Assembly: GCF_001905005.1 (NCBI RefSeq)
Contig: NZ_LWKZ01000012.1
Coordinates: 859,061-923,060, forward strand
Length of the DNA stretch: 64,000 nucleotides
Origin: Streptomyces sp. CB02923
GTDB lineage: Bacteria; Actinomycetota; Actinomycetes; Streptomycetales; Streptomycetaceae
Direction: 5' to 3'
Shown here: piece after piece, positions 24,467 to 33,199 of the stretch
Layout of the letters: each line of letters starts with the position of its first letter
How positions within the stretch are numbered: the stretch's first letter is position 1
Program-made: the position numbers and the translations under genes
The notes under the pieces: generated by a model
Seen by the model: only the letters and a program-made list of their open reading frames with translations
The model's database searches: none
What the model was told of the DNA's origin: nothing

Positions 24467-25699
24467 CTACGTGTACCGGACCCGCAGCTCCTTGACCCCG
24501 TTCAGCCAGGACGACCGCAGCCGGCGCGGCGTGCCCGCGAGGGAGATGTCCGGCATGGCGTCGGCGATGGCGTGGAAGATCAGGTCGATCTCCAGGACGG
24601 CGAGCGACTTGCCGAGGCAGAAGTGCGGGCCGCCGCCGCCGAACCCCAGGTGGGGGTTGGGGTCGCGGGTGATGTCGAACGTCCCGGGGTTCTCGAAGAC
24701 CTCGGGGTCGTGGTTGGCGGAGGCGTAGAAGAGGCCGACGCGCTGGCCCTTTTCGATCCGCGCGCCGCCCAGGGTGGTGTCCTGGGTGGCGGTGCGCTGG
24801 AAGGAGACGACGGGCGTCGCCCAGCGCACGATCTCCTCGGCCGTGGTGCCGGGCCGCTCCCGTTTGTACAGGTCCCACTGGTCGGGGTGGGTCAGGAACG
24901 CGTGCATCCCATGGGTGATCGCGTTTCGTGTCGTCTCGTTGCCCGCGACGGCCAGCAGCAGGACGAAGAACCCGAACTCGTCGGACGCGAGGTTGCCCTC
25001 GTCCTCCGCCGCGACGAGCCGGCTGACGATGTCCTGGGCCGGGCACTCCTTGCGGGCCGCGGCCAGGTTCATCGCGTACGAGATCAGCTCCTCCGCCGCG
25101 GTGTTGCCGACCTCCTCGGTGATGGCCAGCTCGGGATCGTCGTACGCGACCATCTTGTTCGACCAGTCGAAGATCCGGGCCCGGTCGTCCTGCGGGATGC
25201 CGATCAGTTCGGCGATGGCCTGGAGCGGCAGCTCGCAGGCGATGTCGGTGACGAAGTCCCCGGACTCCTTGCGCCGGGCCTCGGCGACGATGGCCCGCGC
25301 CCGGTCGCGCAGGGCGTTTTCGAGGGCGCGGACGGCGCGGGGGGTGAAGCCGCGCTGGACGATCTGGCGGACCCGGGTGTGTTCCGGTGGGTCCATGTTC
25401 AGCATGATCAGTTTCTGTACGTCGATCCGGTCGCGGGTCATGGCCGCGTGGAAGCGGATGATCGACGTGTTGAGGCTCGCCGAGAAGAGCTCCGGCCGGG
25501 TGGAGACCTCCTTGACGTCCTCGTGGCGGGTCACCACCCAGTAGCCGTCGTCGCCGAAGCCGGCGATGCCGTGCGGCTGGGCGTTCCACCAGACGGGGGC
25601 GGTGCGCCGCAGCTGGGCGAACTCGGGAAGCGGTACGCGGTGGTGGTAGACATCGGGGTCGGTGAAGTCGAACCCGTCGGGCAGCGCGGGACATGGCAT
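24467..25699 (-). CDS. CYP125-like cytochrome P450 (steroid C26/27 hydroxylase type)
   Basis: A 410-residue P450. The heme loop is FGGGGPHFCLGKSLA (Cys361 ligand), the I-helix has AVAGNETTRNAI (acid-Thr pair for O2 activation), and the K-helix ExxR is in EEIVRWATPVVSFQRTA. The N-terminal LPDGFDFTDPDVYHHRVP and the VVSFQRTATQDT segment follow the CYP125/CYP142 pattern of actinobacterial sterol-side-chain oxidases. CYP125 oxidises the terminal methyl of cholest-4-en-3-one to the acid. ATG at 25699 follows GGAG at 8 bases. A KstR-type palindrome lies about 130 bases upstream, and the divergent thiolase has another. Other sterol- or fatty-acid-hydroxylating P450s cannot be excluded. Confidence 0.85.
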   Translation of the reverse strand: MPCPALPDGFDFTDPDVYHHRVPLPEFAQLRRTAPVWWNAQPHGIAGFGDDGYWVVTRHEDVKEVSTRPELFSASLNTSIIRFHAAMTRDRIDVQKLIMLNMDPPEHTRVRQIVQRGFTPRAVRALENALRDRARAIVAEARRKESGDFVTDIACELPLQAIAELIGIPQDDRARIFDWSNKMVAYDDPELAITEEVGNTAAEELISYAMNLAAARKECPAQDIVSRLVAAEDEGNLASDEFGFFVLLLAVAGNETTRNAITHGMHAFLTHPDQWDLYKRERPGTTAEEIVRWATPVVSFQRTATQDTTLGGARIEKGQRVGLFYASANHDPEVFENPGTFDITRDPNPHLGFGGGGPHFCLGKSLAVLEIDLIFHAIADAMPDISLAGTPRRLRSSWLNGVKELRVRYT

Positions 25700-25828
25700 C
25701 TCGGCGACTCCAGCTCTGGTCCGGCCCGGCACCGGTCGGAGGTCCTGGGGCGGGGGTCCTGGCGGCCTGTCGTCGTGCGGATGCCGATCGGCGGTCCTGA
25801 CGGGCCGTCAGCTCTTGGCGGTGAACGT

Positions 25829-25842
25829 AGTAACGAGTTCTA
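25829..25842. promoter_or_regulatory. KstR-type operator upstream of the P450
   Basis: The minus strand reads TAGAACTCGTTACT. It differs from TnnAACnnGTTnnA at one end base and keeps the TAGAACnnGT core shared by the other sites of this window. It is about 130 bases upstream of the P450 start, in the 366-bp divergent gap with the thiolase. Confidence 0.6.
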
Positions 25843-25987
25843 CAAGTGGCAAGGGGGCGCGGGGCGTCAACTGCCGCCACTGTACGGCGATCGGGCAACT
25901 GTCGGGCGGCTGTCGGGCGGTCACCGGGGGTGGAAGGCCGGTGCAGCACCCTTGCGCCGCCGGGCGCGGCTCAAAGAGACTGGCCGA

Positions 25988-26011
25988 GGAACTAGAACGC
26001 GTACCAGTTCC
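25988..26011. promoter_or_regulatory. KstR-type operator upstream of the thiolase
   Basis: A 24-bp near-perfect inverted repeat, GGAACTAGAACG / CGTACCAGTTCC, 10 of 12 positions paired. The inner 14 bp (25993-26006, TAGAACGCGTACCA) match TnnAACnnGTTnnA with one change. It ends 54 bases before the thiolase start. Confidence 0.7.
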
Positions 26012-26065
26012 TTCGTCGGGGGTGCCGGGACGTCCTGCGGGGCGTGAGGAGAGGACGAGTCAGTC

Positions 26066-27235
26066 ATGGCCGCGGAACCCGTCATCGTCGAAGCCGTACG
26101 CACCCCGATCGGCAAGCGCGGCGGCGCGCTCGCCAACCTCCACCCCGCCTACCTCCTCGGCGAGACCTACCGCGAACTCCTCGCCCGCACCGGCATCCAG
26201 CCCGACTGCGTGGAACAGATCGTCGGCGGCACGGTCACCCACGCGGGCGAGCAGTCCATGAATCCGGCCCGCACCGCCTGGCTGGCGATGGGCCTGCCGT
26301 ACGAGACCGCCGCCACCACCGTGGACTGCCAGTGCGGCTCGTCCCAGCAGGCCAACCACATGGTCGCCAACATGGTCGCGGGCGGCGTCATCGACATCGG
26401 CATCGGATGCGGCGTGGAGGCCATGTCGCGGGTGCCGCTGGGCAGCGGCTCCAAGCACGGCCCCGGCAAGCCCTGGCCGGACGAGTGGAACGTGGACCTG
26501 CCCAACCAGTTCGAGGCCGCCGAACGCATCGCCCGCAACCGGGGGATCACCCGCGAGGACGTCGACGCGCTCGGCCTGCTCTCACAGGAACGGGCCGCGG
26601 AGGCCTGGGCCGAGGAGCGCTTCAAGCGTGAGACGTTCGCGGTGCAGGTGCCGACGACGGAGGACGAACAGGCCGCCGGACAGGGCATGTGGCGGCTCGT
26701 GGACCGCGATGAGGGACTGCGCGACACGAGCATGGAGGCGCTCGCCCGCCTGAAGCCCGTCATGCCGACCGCCGTGCACACCGCGGGCAACTGCTCGCAG
26801 ATCTCGGACGGCGCGTGCGCGGTGATGTGGGCGTCCAAGCGGATGGCCCGCGCCCTCAAGCTCAAGCCGCGGGCCCGGATCGTCGCGCAGGCACTGGTCG
26901 GCGCCGACCCCCACTACCACCTCGACGGGCCCGTCGACGCGACGCGGGCCGTGCTGGGCAAGGCCGGGATGTCCCTCAAGGACATCGACCTCGTCGAGAT
27001 CAACGAGGCGTTCGCCTCGGTGGTGCTGTCGTGGACGCGGGTCTTCGAACAGGACCTCGACAAGGTCAACGTGAACGGCGGCGCCATCGCCCTGGGCCAC
27101 CCGGTCGGCGCCACGGGCGCCCGCCTGATCACCACGGCGCTGCACGAACTGGAACGCACGGACAAGGAGTTCGCGCTGATCACGATGTGCGCGGGCGGGG
27201 GGCTGGCGACGGGGACGATCATTCAGCGGCTGTGA
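26066..27235 (+). CDS. FadA5-like acetyl-CoA acyltransferase (steroid-type thiolase)
   Basis: A 389-residue degradative thiolase. The nucleophile is Cys90 in DCQCGSSQQANHMV, the general-base His345 lies in ALGHPVGATGARL, and the second catalytic Cys375 in MCAGGGLATG. The QQANHMVAN..AGG..DIGIGCGVEAMSRVPLG segment resembles FadA5, the thiolase that removes acetyl-CoA from the cholesterol side chain. Here it is divergent from a CYP125-like gene, with a palindromic operator in the shared gap. This supports a joint role in side-chain shortening. A generic fatty-acid thiolase is the alternative. The last codons run into a 14-bp repeat. Confidence 0.88.
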   Translation: MAAEPVIVEAVRTPIGKRGGALANLHPAYLLGETYRELLARTGIQPDCVEQIVGGTVTHAGEQSMNPARTAWLAMGLPYETAATTVDCQCGSSQQANHMVANMVAGGVIDIGIGCGVEAMSRVPLGSGSKHGPGKPWPDEWNVDLPNQFEAAERIARNRGITREDVDALGLLSQERAAEAWAEERFKRETFAVQVPTTEDEQAAGQGMWRLVDRDEGLRDTSMEALARLKPVMPTAVHTAGNCSQISDGACAVMWASKRMARALKLKPRARIVAQALVGADPHYHLDGPVDATRAVLGKAGMSLKDIDLVEINEAFASVVLSWTRVFEQDLDKVNVNGGAIALGHPVGATGARLITTALHELERTDKEFALITMCAGGGLATGTIIQRL

Positions 27236-27265
27236 GTCAGCGGCTGTGAGTCAGCGGCTGTGAGG
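27224..27265. repeat. 14-bp tandem repeat spanning the thiolase stop codon
   Basis: Three copies of CAGCGGCTGTGAGT start at 27224, 27238 and 27252. The first contains the terminal codons and TGA stop of the thiolase gene, so a unit gain or loss would leave the protein unchanged. A GGCGCGGCTG repeat follows near 27315-27345. Confidence 0.85.
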
Positions 27266-27415
27266 GGGCCGGGGCCGGCGGGCGGTGGTGCGTCTTCGGC
27301 CGGAGCGCGCCCGGGGCGCGGCTGGGGCGCGGCTGAGGCGCGGCTGGGGTGTGACCGAGGCGTGCTCGGGGCGTGGTCGAGGGGCGTTGTCAGTGGTCCC
27401 TGTCACACTCGCCTC

Positions 27416-27997
27416 ATGACCGAATCAGGGGTTCAGGCGACGGATCCGTCGGCGGTGCCGCCGGAGAACTACGCGCCCGTGTGGGCGGACGGTGGCGGCG
27501 CGCGGCAGCAGCCGCCGCTGGTGGGGGGCGAGCGGGAGATCCTCACCGGCTACCTGGAGTGGCACCGTGCCACCTTCGAGTTGAAGTGTTCGGGGGTGCC
27601 CGCGGAGCGGCTCTCGGAGCGGACGGTGCCGCCGTCCGGGATGAGCCTGCACGGGCTGATACGGCATCTCGCCGGGGTGGAACGGTGGTGGTTCCACCTC
27701 CAGTTCGCGGGCGAACGCACCCCGATGCTCTACTACTCCGACGAGGACCCCGACCAGGACTTCGGCGAACTGTCCGGGGACCCGGCGCAGGCCCTGGAGG
27801 TCTGGCGGGAGCAGTGCGAGCACTCCCGCCGCATCGTGGCCGCCGCGCCGTCCCTCGACGTGACTGGCACCCACGCGGCCTCCGGCGGCCCGGTCTCGCT
27901 GCGCCGCGTGCTGGTCGGCCTGATAGCCGAGTACGCCCAGCACAACGGCCACGCCGACCTGCTGCGCGAGCGGATCGACGGAGCCGCCGGGCGCTGA
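27416..27997 (+). CDS. DinB/DUF664 family (mycothiol-dependent type) protein
   Basis: A 193-residue four-helix-bundle protein. The metal-binding His residues lie in MSLHGLIRHLAGVERWWF and EYAQHNGHADLLRERIDG (H-x3-H at the C-terminal helix). This is the DUF664 branch of the DinB superfamily, several members of which are mycothiol- or bacillithiol-dependent detoxification enzymes in actinobacteria. The ATG at 27416 is the only start that keeps the family N-terminus. It is a single gene ending before a bidirectional terminator. Substrate unknown. Confidence 0.85.
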   Translation: MTESGVQATDPSAVPPENYAPVWADGGGARQQPPLVGGEREILTGYLEWHRATFELKCSGVPAERLSERTVPPSGMSLHGLIRHLAGVERWWFHLQFAGERTPMLYYSDEDPDQDFGELSGDPAQALEVWREQCEHSRRIVAAAPSLDVTGTHAASGGPVSLRRVLVGLIAEYAQHNGHADLLRERIDGAAGR

Positions 27998-28053
27998 GGG
28001 AGCCATACCGGTGGGCGGTGAGCGGCGGGCGGCAGCCGGCGGGTGGGTACGCG

Positions 28054-28085
28054 GAAGCGGCCGGCGCCGGGGCGTCGGCCGCTTC
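28054..28085. terminator. Bidirectional terminator
   Basis: A perfect 10-bp stem GAAGCGGCCG / CGGCCGCTTC with a 12-base loop, between the convergent DinB and transglycosylase genes. Confidence 0.75.
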
Positions 28086-28146
28086 GGGGGCTGCTATGGG
28101 GTGGCCGGTGCCGTCGTCAGGGGGGCGGCGGCTTGGGGCCGGGTGC

Positions 28147-28587
28147 TCAGTACCAGTTGTGGGACTGCCAGAAGTTCCAGGCGTCGCAGGGGCTGCCGTA
28201 GGTGGAGTTCATGTAGTCCAGGCCCCACTTGATCTGGGTCTCCGGGTTGGTCTTCCAGTCCGGGCCCGCCGAGGCCATCTTCGAGCCGGGCTGTGCCTGC
28301 ACGAGGCCGTAGGCGCCGCTGGACGGGTTGGTGGCCGTCGGGTCCCAGCCGCTCTCACGCTCGACGATGTTGCTGAAGCACTGGTACTGCGCCTGGTCCG
28401 GGATCAGCTTGTGCGCCGCGGCCTTCGCGTCGCTCGCGCTCGCGGAGGACGGGGCCTGTGCCGCAGTGGCGGCCTGGGCCGGGGTGGCGGCGAAGGCCGA
28501 GGCGCCCAGGGCGACGGCGCCGACAGCGACGACGGCCTTCTTGTGGGCGGCGAGGCGGCTGGTGATCGTGGACGAGGTGACGCGCAC
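28147..28587 (-). CDS. Secreted lytic transglycosylase (SLT-domain, Rpf-like)
   Basis: A 146-residue precursor. A signal peptide ends near TPAQA-ATAAQA, and the mature domain of about 75 residues carries the goose-lysozyme-type SLT fold. The catalytic Glu is in FSNIVERESGWDPTATNPSSGAYGLVQAQPG, followed by WKTNPETQIKWGLDYMNSTYGSPCDAWNFWQSHNWY. Single-domain enzymes of this type cut peptidoglycan glycan strands and are abundant in Streptomyces culture fluid. Two Cys (in YQC and SPC) could form one disulfide. GTG at 28587 is chosen because it gives a typical signal peptide. Confidence 0.9.
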   Translation of the reverse strand: MRVTSSTITSRLAAHKKAVVAVGAVALGASAFAATPAQAATAAQAPSSASASDAKAAAHKLIPDQAQYQCFSNIVERESGWDPTATNPSSGAYGLVQAQPGSKMASAGPDWKTNPETQIKWGLDYMNSTYGSPCDAWNFWQSHNWY

Positions 28588-28890
28588 GGGAGGAGAAGCC
28601 TTCCGGTGGGGTGCAAGGGGCGCCGCCGAGGCTGCGGCCAGGGGGGAAGAAGCACGCTGCTCTCGGCGACACATCCACCCTGGGAAACAGCCGGGTGGGA
28701 TGGCAACACCCCCCTCGTACTAGTGGATTTCGCACGGTGGGTGGAAGGTCCCGCCCGCCATGGCCCGTGGGGGAGGGGATCGGAGGGAGGGCGGAGCCTA
28801 CGAAGGCCGGTCGTAAATGACGGAAGTCCTGTGGGTGGGGTCACAGGGAGAGGGGCGTTGGGTAAGGGGTGAGGGTAGTGGTTGGTTATT
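28588..28890. other. Gap without gene, upstream of the transglycosylase
   Basis: About 300 bases. The 5' leader of the minus-strand transglycosylase (28588-28700) contains a CCACCC...GGGTGG pairing (28671-28700) that could form a leader hairpin. I looked for the ydaO (c-di-AMP) pattern often found before Streptomyces cell-wall hydrolases and did not find its conserved boxes. The distal part is G-rich with no recognisable coding. Confidence 0.35.
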
Positions 28891-28970
28891 ACCGGAGGTG
28901 GTCATCGCGGGAGGTGGTTGCTGCGGGAGGTGGTTAATGCGGGAGGTGCTTAATGCGGGAGGTGGTTATT
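28891..28970. repeat. 16-bp tandem repeat spanning a stop codon
   Basis: Five 16-bp units (GCGGGAGGTGGTTAAT and variants) at 28891, 28907, 28923, 28939 and 28955. The last unit contains the TAA stop of the minus-strand ECF S-component gene. Confidence 0.85.
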
Positions 28971-30084
28971 GCTTGAAGGTTGCTGGTGTGTCGAACGCTG
29001 CTCGGCGGGTGGCGCGGCGGAGGGCCTTGAGGAGGGTGCTGCCGAGGGTGAGGGTGAGGACGACCGTGACCAGGGCCCGGGGCAGGTCCCAGCCCAGCGA
29101 GGTGGCCAGGCAGTAGGCCACGAAGCGGGCCAGGTTGTCGGGCAGCGGGTCGCCCGGGACGAAGGAGACGCCGGTGGCCATGCCGCCGATGTAGGGCCAG
29201 CCCTGGAGATTCATGACCAGGCCGTACAGGACGGCGGAGGCCGCTCCGTACACCGCGATCATGGCGAGTTCGCGGCGGCCGCGCAGCCGGTCCGGGCCCG
29301 GCAGCAGGCCCGCGCCCATCGCCACCCACCCCATCGACAGCATCTGGAACGGCAGCCACGGCCCCACACCGCCGGTCAACAGCGCGGAGGCGAACATCGA
29401 CACCGAACCGAGCACGAACCCGAAGCCCGGCCCCAGGACCCGCCCGGCCAGCACCATCAGGAAGAACATCGGCTCGATACCGGCGGTGCCCGCGCCCAGC
29501 GGACGCATCGCAGCGCCCGCGGCGGCCAGCACGCCGAGCATGGCGATGGCCTTCGCGTCCAGACCGGGCGCGCCGCCCGCCGCGGACGACGCCGACGTGT
29601 CGGCGATCGTGGCCACGACGACGCCGAGCAGCAGCGGCAGCAGCGCCGCGAAGAGCCACGGCGCGTCCCTGGAGTGCGCGAGACCGGAGGCGGAGTCGGC
29701 CAGCAGCGGCCACCCGAAGGCCATCACGCCGAGCGCGGAGACGAGGACGAGTGCGGCGACGGCCCGCGGCCCCAGCCGCACCGCCCGCGCCTGCCGGTCC
29801 TCCGGTGCTTGCGGGGTCGCCGGTGCTTGCCGGTCCGTCGGTGTCTGCGGGGTCGCCGGTGCTTGCCGGTCCGTCGGTGCTTGCCGGTCCGTCGGTGCTT
29901 GCCGATCCTCCGGTGCTTGCCGGTCCGCCTGTGCCTGCCGGTCTTCCGGCGCCTGCCGGTCTTCCGGCGCCTGCCGGTCCTCCGGTGCCTGCCGGTCCTC
30001 CCGCGCCGTACGGGTACGGGTGCCGGGGGTGTGGGGTGGCTCGGGGGGCCCGGTGGGGCCGGGGGGTTCGTTCCGGGGGGTCAT
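28966..30084 (-). CDS. ECF transporter S component, probably cobalamin-specific
   Basis: A 372-residue protein. The first 95 residues are a remarkable low-complexity run of about twelve EDRQAP/TDRQAP/ATPQAP hexapeptides encoded by 18-bp DNA repeats. The rest is a six- to seven-helix membrane domain with GIEPMFFLMVLAGRVLGPGFGFVLGSVSMFASALLTGGVGPWLPFQMLSMGWVAMGAGLLPG, typical of ECF substrate-binding S proteins. It is the last gene of an ECF operon whose leader is a cobalamin riboswitch, so vitamin B12 (CbrT-like role) is the likely substrate. The ATG overlaps the ATPase stop (ATGA). Confidence 0.85.
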   Translation of the reverse strand: MTPRNEPPGPTGPPEPPHTPGTRTRTAREDRQAPEDRQAPEDRQAPEDRQAQADRQAPEDRQAPTDRQAPTDRQAPATPQTPTDRQAPATPQAPEDRQARAVRLGPRAVAALVLVSALGVMAFGWPLLADSASGLAHSRDAPWLFAALLPLLLGVVVATIADTSASSAAGGAPGLDAKAIAMLGVLAAAGAAMRPLGAGTAGIEPMFFLMVLAGRVLGPGFGFVLGSVSMFASALLTGGVGPWLPFQMLSMGWVAMGAGLLPGPDRLRGRRELAMIAVYGAASAVLYGLVMNLQGWPYIGGMATGVSFVPGDPLPDNLARFVAYCLATSLGWDLPRALVTVVLTLTLGSTLLKALRRATRRAAFDTPATFKQ

Positions 30085-31943
30085 GCTGTGGCCTCCAGGG
30101 CGTGGGCGACCTGGGGCACGGTGAGCCACGGCAGCGGCGCGAGCACCTTGGCGACCTGCGGCGCGAAGGCGGGCGAGGAGACGACGACCTCGGCCGTCGG
30201 CCCGTCCGCGACGATCTCGCCGTCCGCGAGGATCACCACGCGGTGCGCCAGCTCGGCGGCCAGTTCGACGTCGTGGGTGGCCAGGACGATCGCGTGCCCC
30301 TCGGCGGCCAGCCCGCGCAGCAGCTCGACGAGACGGCCCTTGGCCGCGTAGTCCAGACCGCGGGTCGGCTCGTCGAGCAGGAGCAGCGGCGGGCGGGCGG
30401 TCAGCACGACGGCCAGCGCGAGGGCGAGCCGCTGGCCCTCGGAGAGGTCGCGGGGGTGGGTGTCGTCCTGTACGTCCGGGAGCAGCCGGGTGACCAGGTT
30501 CCGGCAGGTGCCGGGGGCGGCGTCCGCGTCGTGGTCGGCGGCGGCGCACTCGGCGGCGACGGTGTCCGCGTACAGGAGGTCGCGCGGTTCCTGCGGTACG
30601 AGGCCGACGTGCCGCAGCAGCGTTCGCGGGCCGGTGCGGTGCGGGGCCGCGCCGCCGACGCGTACCGAGCCGGCGGCGGGTTCGTGCATACCGACGAGGG
30701 TGGTGAGGAGGGTGGACTTTCCCGCTCCGTTGCGGCCCATGAGGGCGATCGTCTCGCCGGCGCGTACCGTCAGGCCGACGCGGTGCAGGGCGTCGATCCG
30801 GCCGCGCCGTACGGAGAGCCCCACGGCCTCGGCGGCGAGCAGGCCGCCGGAGGAGCCCGCAGGCACGGGCGCAGGTGCAGGCGCAGGCGCGGACGCGTGC
30901 CCGGACCCGGACCCGGGCGTCAGCCCGGCCCGACGGCGGTCCTCACGATGCTCCTCGCGGCGGCGCCACCGCCCGAAACGCTTCCGGGCGGAGCGACCAT
31001 CTTCCGGTTCCGGGCCGGGGCCGGTACCGAGGCCGGGCGTCCCGGAACCGGCCTCCATCTCCGCATCCGCCCCCGCCCCCGTCTCTGCCGCCCCCGTCTC
31101 CGCCGCCCCCGTTCCCCCCGGTTCCACCCCGTCCAGCCGTTCGCGCAGTGACGACGCCTTGCGGCGGGCGTCGCGTACGGACAGGGGGAGCGGCGACCAG
31201 TGGGCGAGCCGCCCCAGGGCCACCACCGGCGGGTGGACGGGGGAGACGGCCATGATGTCGGCGGGCGCGCCGACGACCGGGGGCGCGCCGGGTGCGGGCA
31301 GCAGGATGACCTGGTCCGCGTACTGGACGACGCGCTCCAGCCGGTGTTCGGCCAGCAGGACCGTCGTGCCGAGGTCGTGCACCAGGCGTTGCAGCACCGC
31401 GAGCACCTCCTCGGCGGCGGCCGGGTCCAGGGCGGAGGTCGGCTCGTCCAGGACCAGGACCTTGGGGTGGGTGGTGAGCACCGAGCCGATGGCGACGCGC
31501 TGCTGCTGCCCGCCGGAGAGCGTGGTGATGGCGCGGTCGCGCAGGTCGGCGAGGCCGAGGAGGTCCAGGGTCTCCTCGACGCGGCGCCGCATGACGTCCG
31601 GGGCCAGGCCCAGCGACTCCATGCCGTAGGCGAGTTCGTCCTCGACGGTGTCGGTGACGAAGTGGGAGAGCGGGTCCTGGCCGACGGTGCCGACGACGTC
31701 GGCCAGCTCGCGCGGCTTGTGGGTGCGGGTGTCCCGCCCGGCCACGGTGACGCGGCCGCGCAGGGTGCCGCCGGTGAAGTGCGGTACGAGGCCGCACACG
31801 GCGTTCAGGACGGTGGACTTGCCGACGCCGGACGGGCCGACGAGCAGGCACAGTTCGCCTTCCGGCACGGTCAGGTCGATGTCCTGGACGGCGGGTCGCG
31901 CCGCGTCCCCGTAGGTGACCGACACCTGGTCGAAGCGGATCAC
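30081..31943 (-). CDS. ECF transporter ATPase, two ATP-binding domains fused
   Basis: A 620-residue protein with two ABC domains. Domain 1 (about 1-260) has Walker A GPSGVGKS, signature LSGGQQQR, Walker B VLVLDEPTSALDP and the switch His in LLAEHRLE. Domain 2 (about 390-615) has GRNGAGKS, LSEGQRLAL, LLLLDEPTRGLDYA and LATHDVELA. A Gly/Ala/Pro/Glu-rich linker of about 120 residues joins them. This is the EcfA1-EcfA2 pair of an energy-coupling-factor importer in one chain, which hydrolyses ATP to drive vitamin uptake. GTG at 31943 has AAGGAG 8 bases upstream and overlaps the EcfT stop by 4 bp. Confidence 0.92.
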   Translation of the reverse strand: MIRFDQVSVTYGDAARPAVQDIDLTVPEGELCLLVGPSGVGKSTVLNAVCGLVPHFTGGTLRGRVTVAGRDTRTHKPRELADVVGTVGQDPLSHFVTDTVEDELAYGMESLGLAPDVMRRRVEETLDLLGLADLRDRAITTLSGGQQQRVAIGSVLTTHPKVLVLDEPTSALDPAAAEEVLAVLQRLVHDLGTTVLLAEHRLERVVQYADQVILLPAPGAPPVVGAPADIMAVSPVHPPVVALGRLAHWSPLPLSVRDARRKASSLRERLDGVEPGGTGAAETGAAETGAGADAEMEAGSGTPGLGTGPGPEPEDGRSARKRFGRWRRREEHREDRRRAGLTPGSGSGHASAPAPAPAPVPAGSSGGLLAAEAVGLSVRRGRIDALHRVGLTVRAGETIALMGRNGAGKSTLLTTLVGMHEPAAGSVRVGGAAPHRTGPRTLLRHVGLVPQEPRDLLYADTVAAECAAADHDADAAPGTCRNLVTRLLPDVQDDTHPRDLSEGQRLALALAVVLTARPPLLLLDEPTRGLDYAAKGRLVELLRGLAAEGHAIVLATHDVELAAELAHRVVILADGEIVADGPTAEVVVSSPAFAPQVAKVLAPLPWLTVPQVAHALEATA

Positions 31944-33199
31944 TGGGGGGACTCCTTCGTGTGCGGCGCGTCCGTGTGCGGCGCGCCCGGCGCCGGTGAC
32001 TTCCTTACTCGTGCCCGCCCGGCACCAGGTTCTCCCGGCCCCGGCCCGGTCCCCGCCGCCCCCGTCGCCCCCGTCGTCCCCGTCGCCCCTGTCGCCTCCG
32101 CCGCCCCCGTCGCCCGCGGCGGCAGCGGTGCGACGAACGCCGGGAGCAGTCCCACCAGGACACCGGCGGCGGGCCACAGCGGGAGGGCGGGCGCGGTGAG
32201 CGGGACGGCGGGCGGGTGCAGGGCGGCCGGGTCGTAGGCGTTCGCCCAGATCATCAGGGCGGCCACCGCGATGCCGGAGCCCGACACGAGCCAGGCGCGT
32301 ACGCCCCACCGGTCGGGCCGGTAGCGGCTGCGCACGGAGCGGCGGCCGCCCAGCCACAGTCCGCCGAGGGCCGCGACGAGCCCGGCGAGCAGCACCGGCA
32401 GGCCGTACGCCGCTCCGGTGTCGGCCAGCAGCCCGTACGTACCGGCGCAGACGCCGAGCAGGCCGCCGAGGGTGAGCGCGGTGGTGGTGTGCCGTACGGC
32501 GGGCGGGACCTGCGCCGTACGGCCGTAACCGCGCGCGTCCATCGCCGCCGCCAGCGACACCGAACGCTCCAGCGCGCCTTCCAGGACGGGCAGCCCGACC
32601 TGGAGCAGCGCCTTGAAGCCCCGGTCCGGGCGGCCGCGCAGCCGGCGGGCGGCCCGCAGCCGCTGCACGTCGGCGACGAGGCTGGGCGCGAAGGTCATCG
32701 CGACGACGACCGCGACCCCCGCCTCGTACAGCGCCCCCGGCAGGGACTTCAGCAGGCGCGCCGGGCTGGCGAGCGCGTTCGCGGCGCCGACGCAGATCAG
32801 CAGGGTGCCCAGCTTCAGCCCGTCGTAGAAGGCGAACAGCATGCCCTCGGCGGTGACCCGGCCGCCGATCCGCACGCCGCGCGCCCACTCGGGCAGCGGC
32901 ACCTCCGGCAGCGTGACCAGGGTGTGCGTACCGGGGATGGGCGAGCCGAGGAAGAACGCGAAGAGCAGCCGGATGCCGATCACCAGCAGGCCGAGTTTCA
33001 GGAACGCGCCGTACGAGCGGGCCCACGGCGCGTCCGTGCGGCGCGCCGCGACGACGTACCCCGCGACGCCGATCAGCAGGCCCAGCAGCAGCGGGTTGGT
33101 CGTCCGGGACGCCGCGGTGGCCAGGCCCAGCGCCCACAGCCACCAGGCGCCCGCGTGCAGCGCGGTGGAGCGGGTGGCGCGGGGGACGCGGGCGCTCAT
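31940..33199 (-). CDS. ECF transporter transmembrane component EcfT
   Basis: A 419-residue membrane protein. The coupling helices carry the paired Ala-Arg-Gly-type motifs RLRAARRLRGRPDRG and AAAMDARGYGRTA that dock on the EcfA ATPases. N-terminal helices are TTNPLLLGLLIGVAGYVV and LKLGLLVIGIRLLFAFFLG. The C-terminal part adds two or three further helices, with a repetitive ATGATG/TTGATGA-like tail of alternating Ala, Thr and Gly (about 365-390). It joins the S component to the ATPases in the membrane. Neighbouring genes overlap at both ends. Confidence 0.9.
   Translation of the reverse strand: MSARVPRATRSTALHAGAWWLWALGLATAASRTTNPLLLGLLIGVAGYVVAARRTDAPWARSYGAFLKLGLLVIGIRLLFAFFLGSPIPGTHTLVTLPEVPLPEWARGVRIGGRVTAEGMLFAFYDGLKLGTLLICVGAANALASPARLLKSLPGALYEAGVAVVVAMTFAPSLVADVQRLRAARRLRGRPDRGFKALLQVGLPVLEGALERSVSLAAAMDARGYGRTAQVPPAVRHTTTALTLGGLLGVCAGTYGLLADTGAAYGLPVLLAGLVAALGGLWLGGRRSVRSRYRPDRWGVRAWLVSGSGIAVAALMIWANAYDPAALHPPAVPLTAPALPLWPAAGVLVGLLPAFVAPLPPRATGAAEATGATGTTGATGAAGTGPGPGEPGAGRARVRKSPAPGAPHTDAPHTKESPQ

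Noticed and set aside
28588..28760. ydaO (c-di-AMP) riboswitch before the lytic transglycosylase
   Set aside because: The expected conserved boxes were not found in the leader, although such hydrolases often have one.
28817..29116. 99-codon plus-strand frame over the 16-bp repeat
   Set aside because: It is a low-complexity translation of the repeat and of the antisense strand of the S-component gene, with no start signal.
30081..33143. 1020-codon frame for the ECF ATPase
   Set aside because: The part upstream of 31943 is a shadow of EcfT. The GTG at 31943 has a ribosome site and begins the ABC fold.
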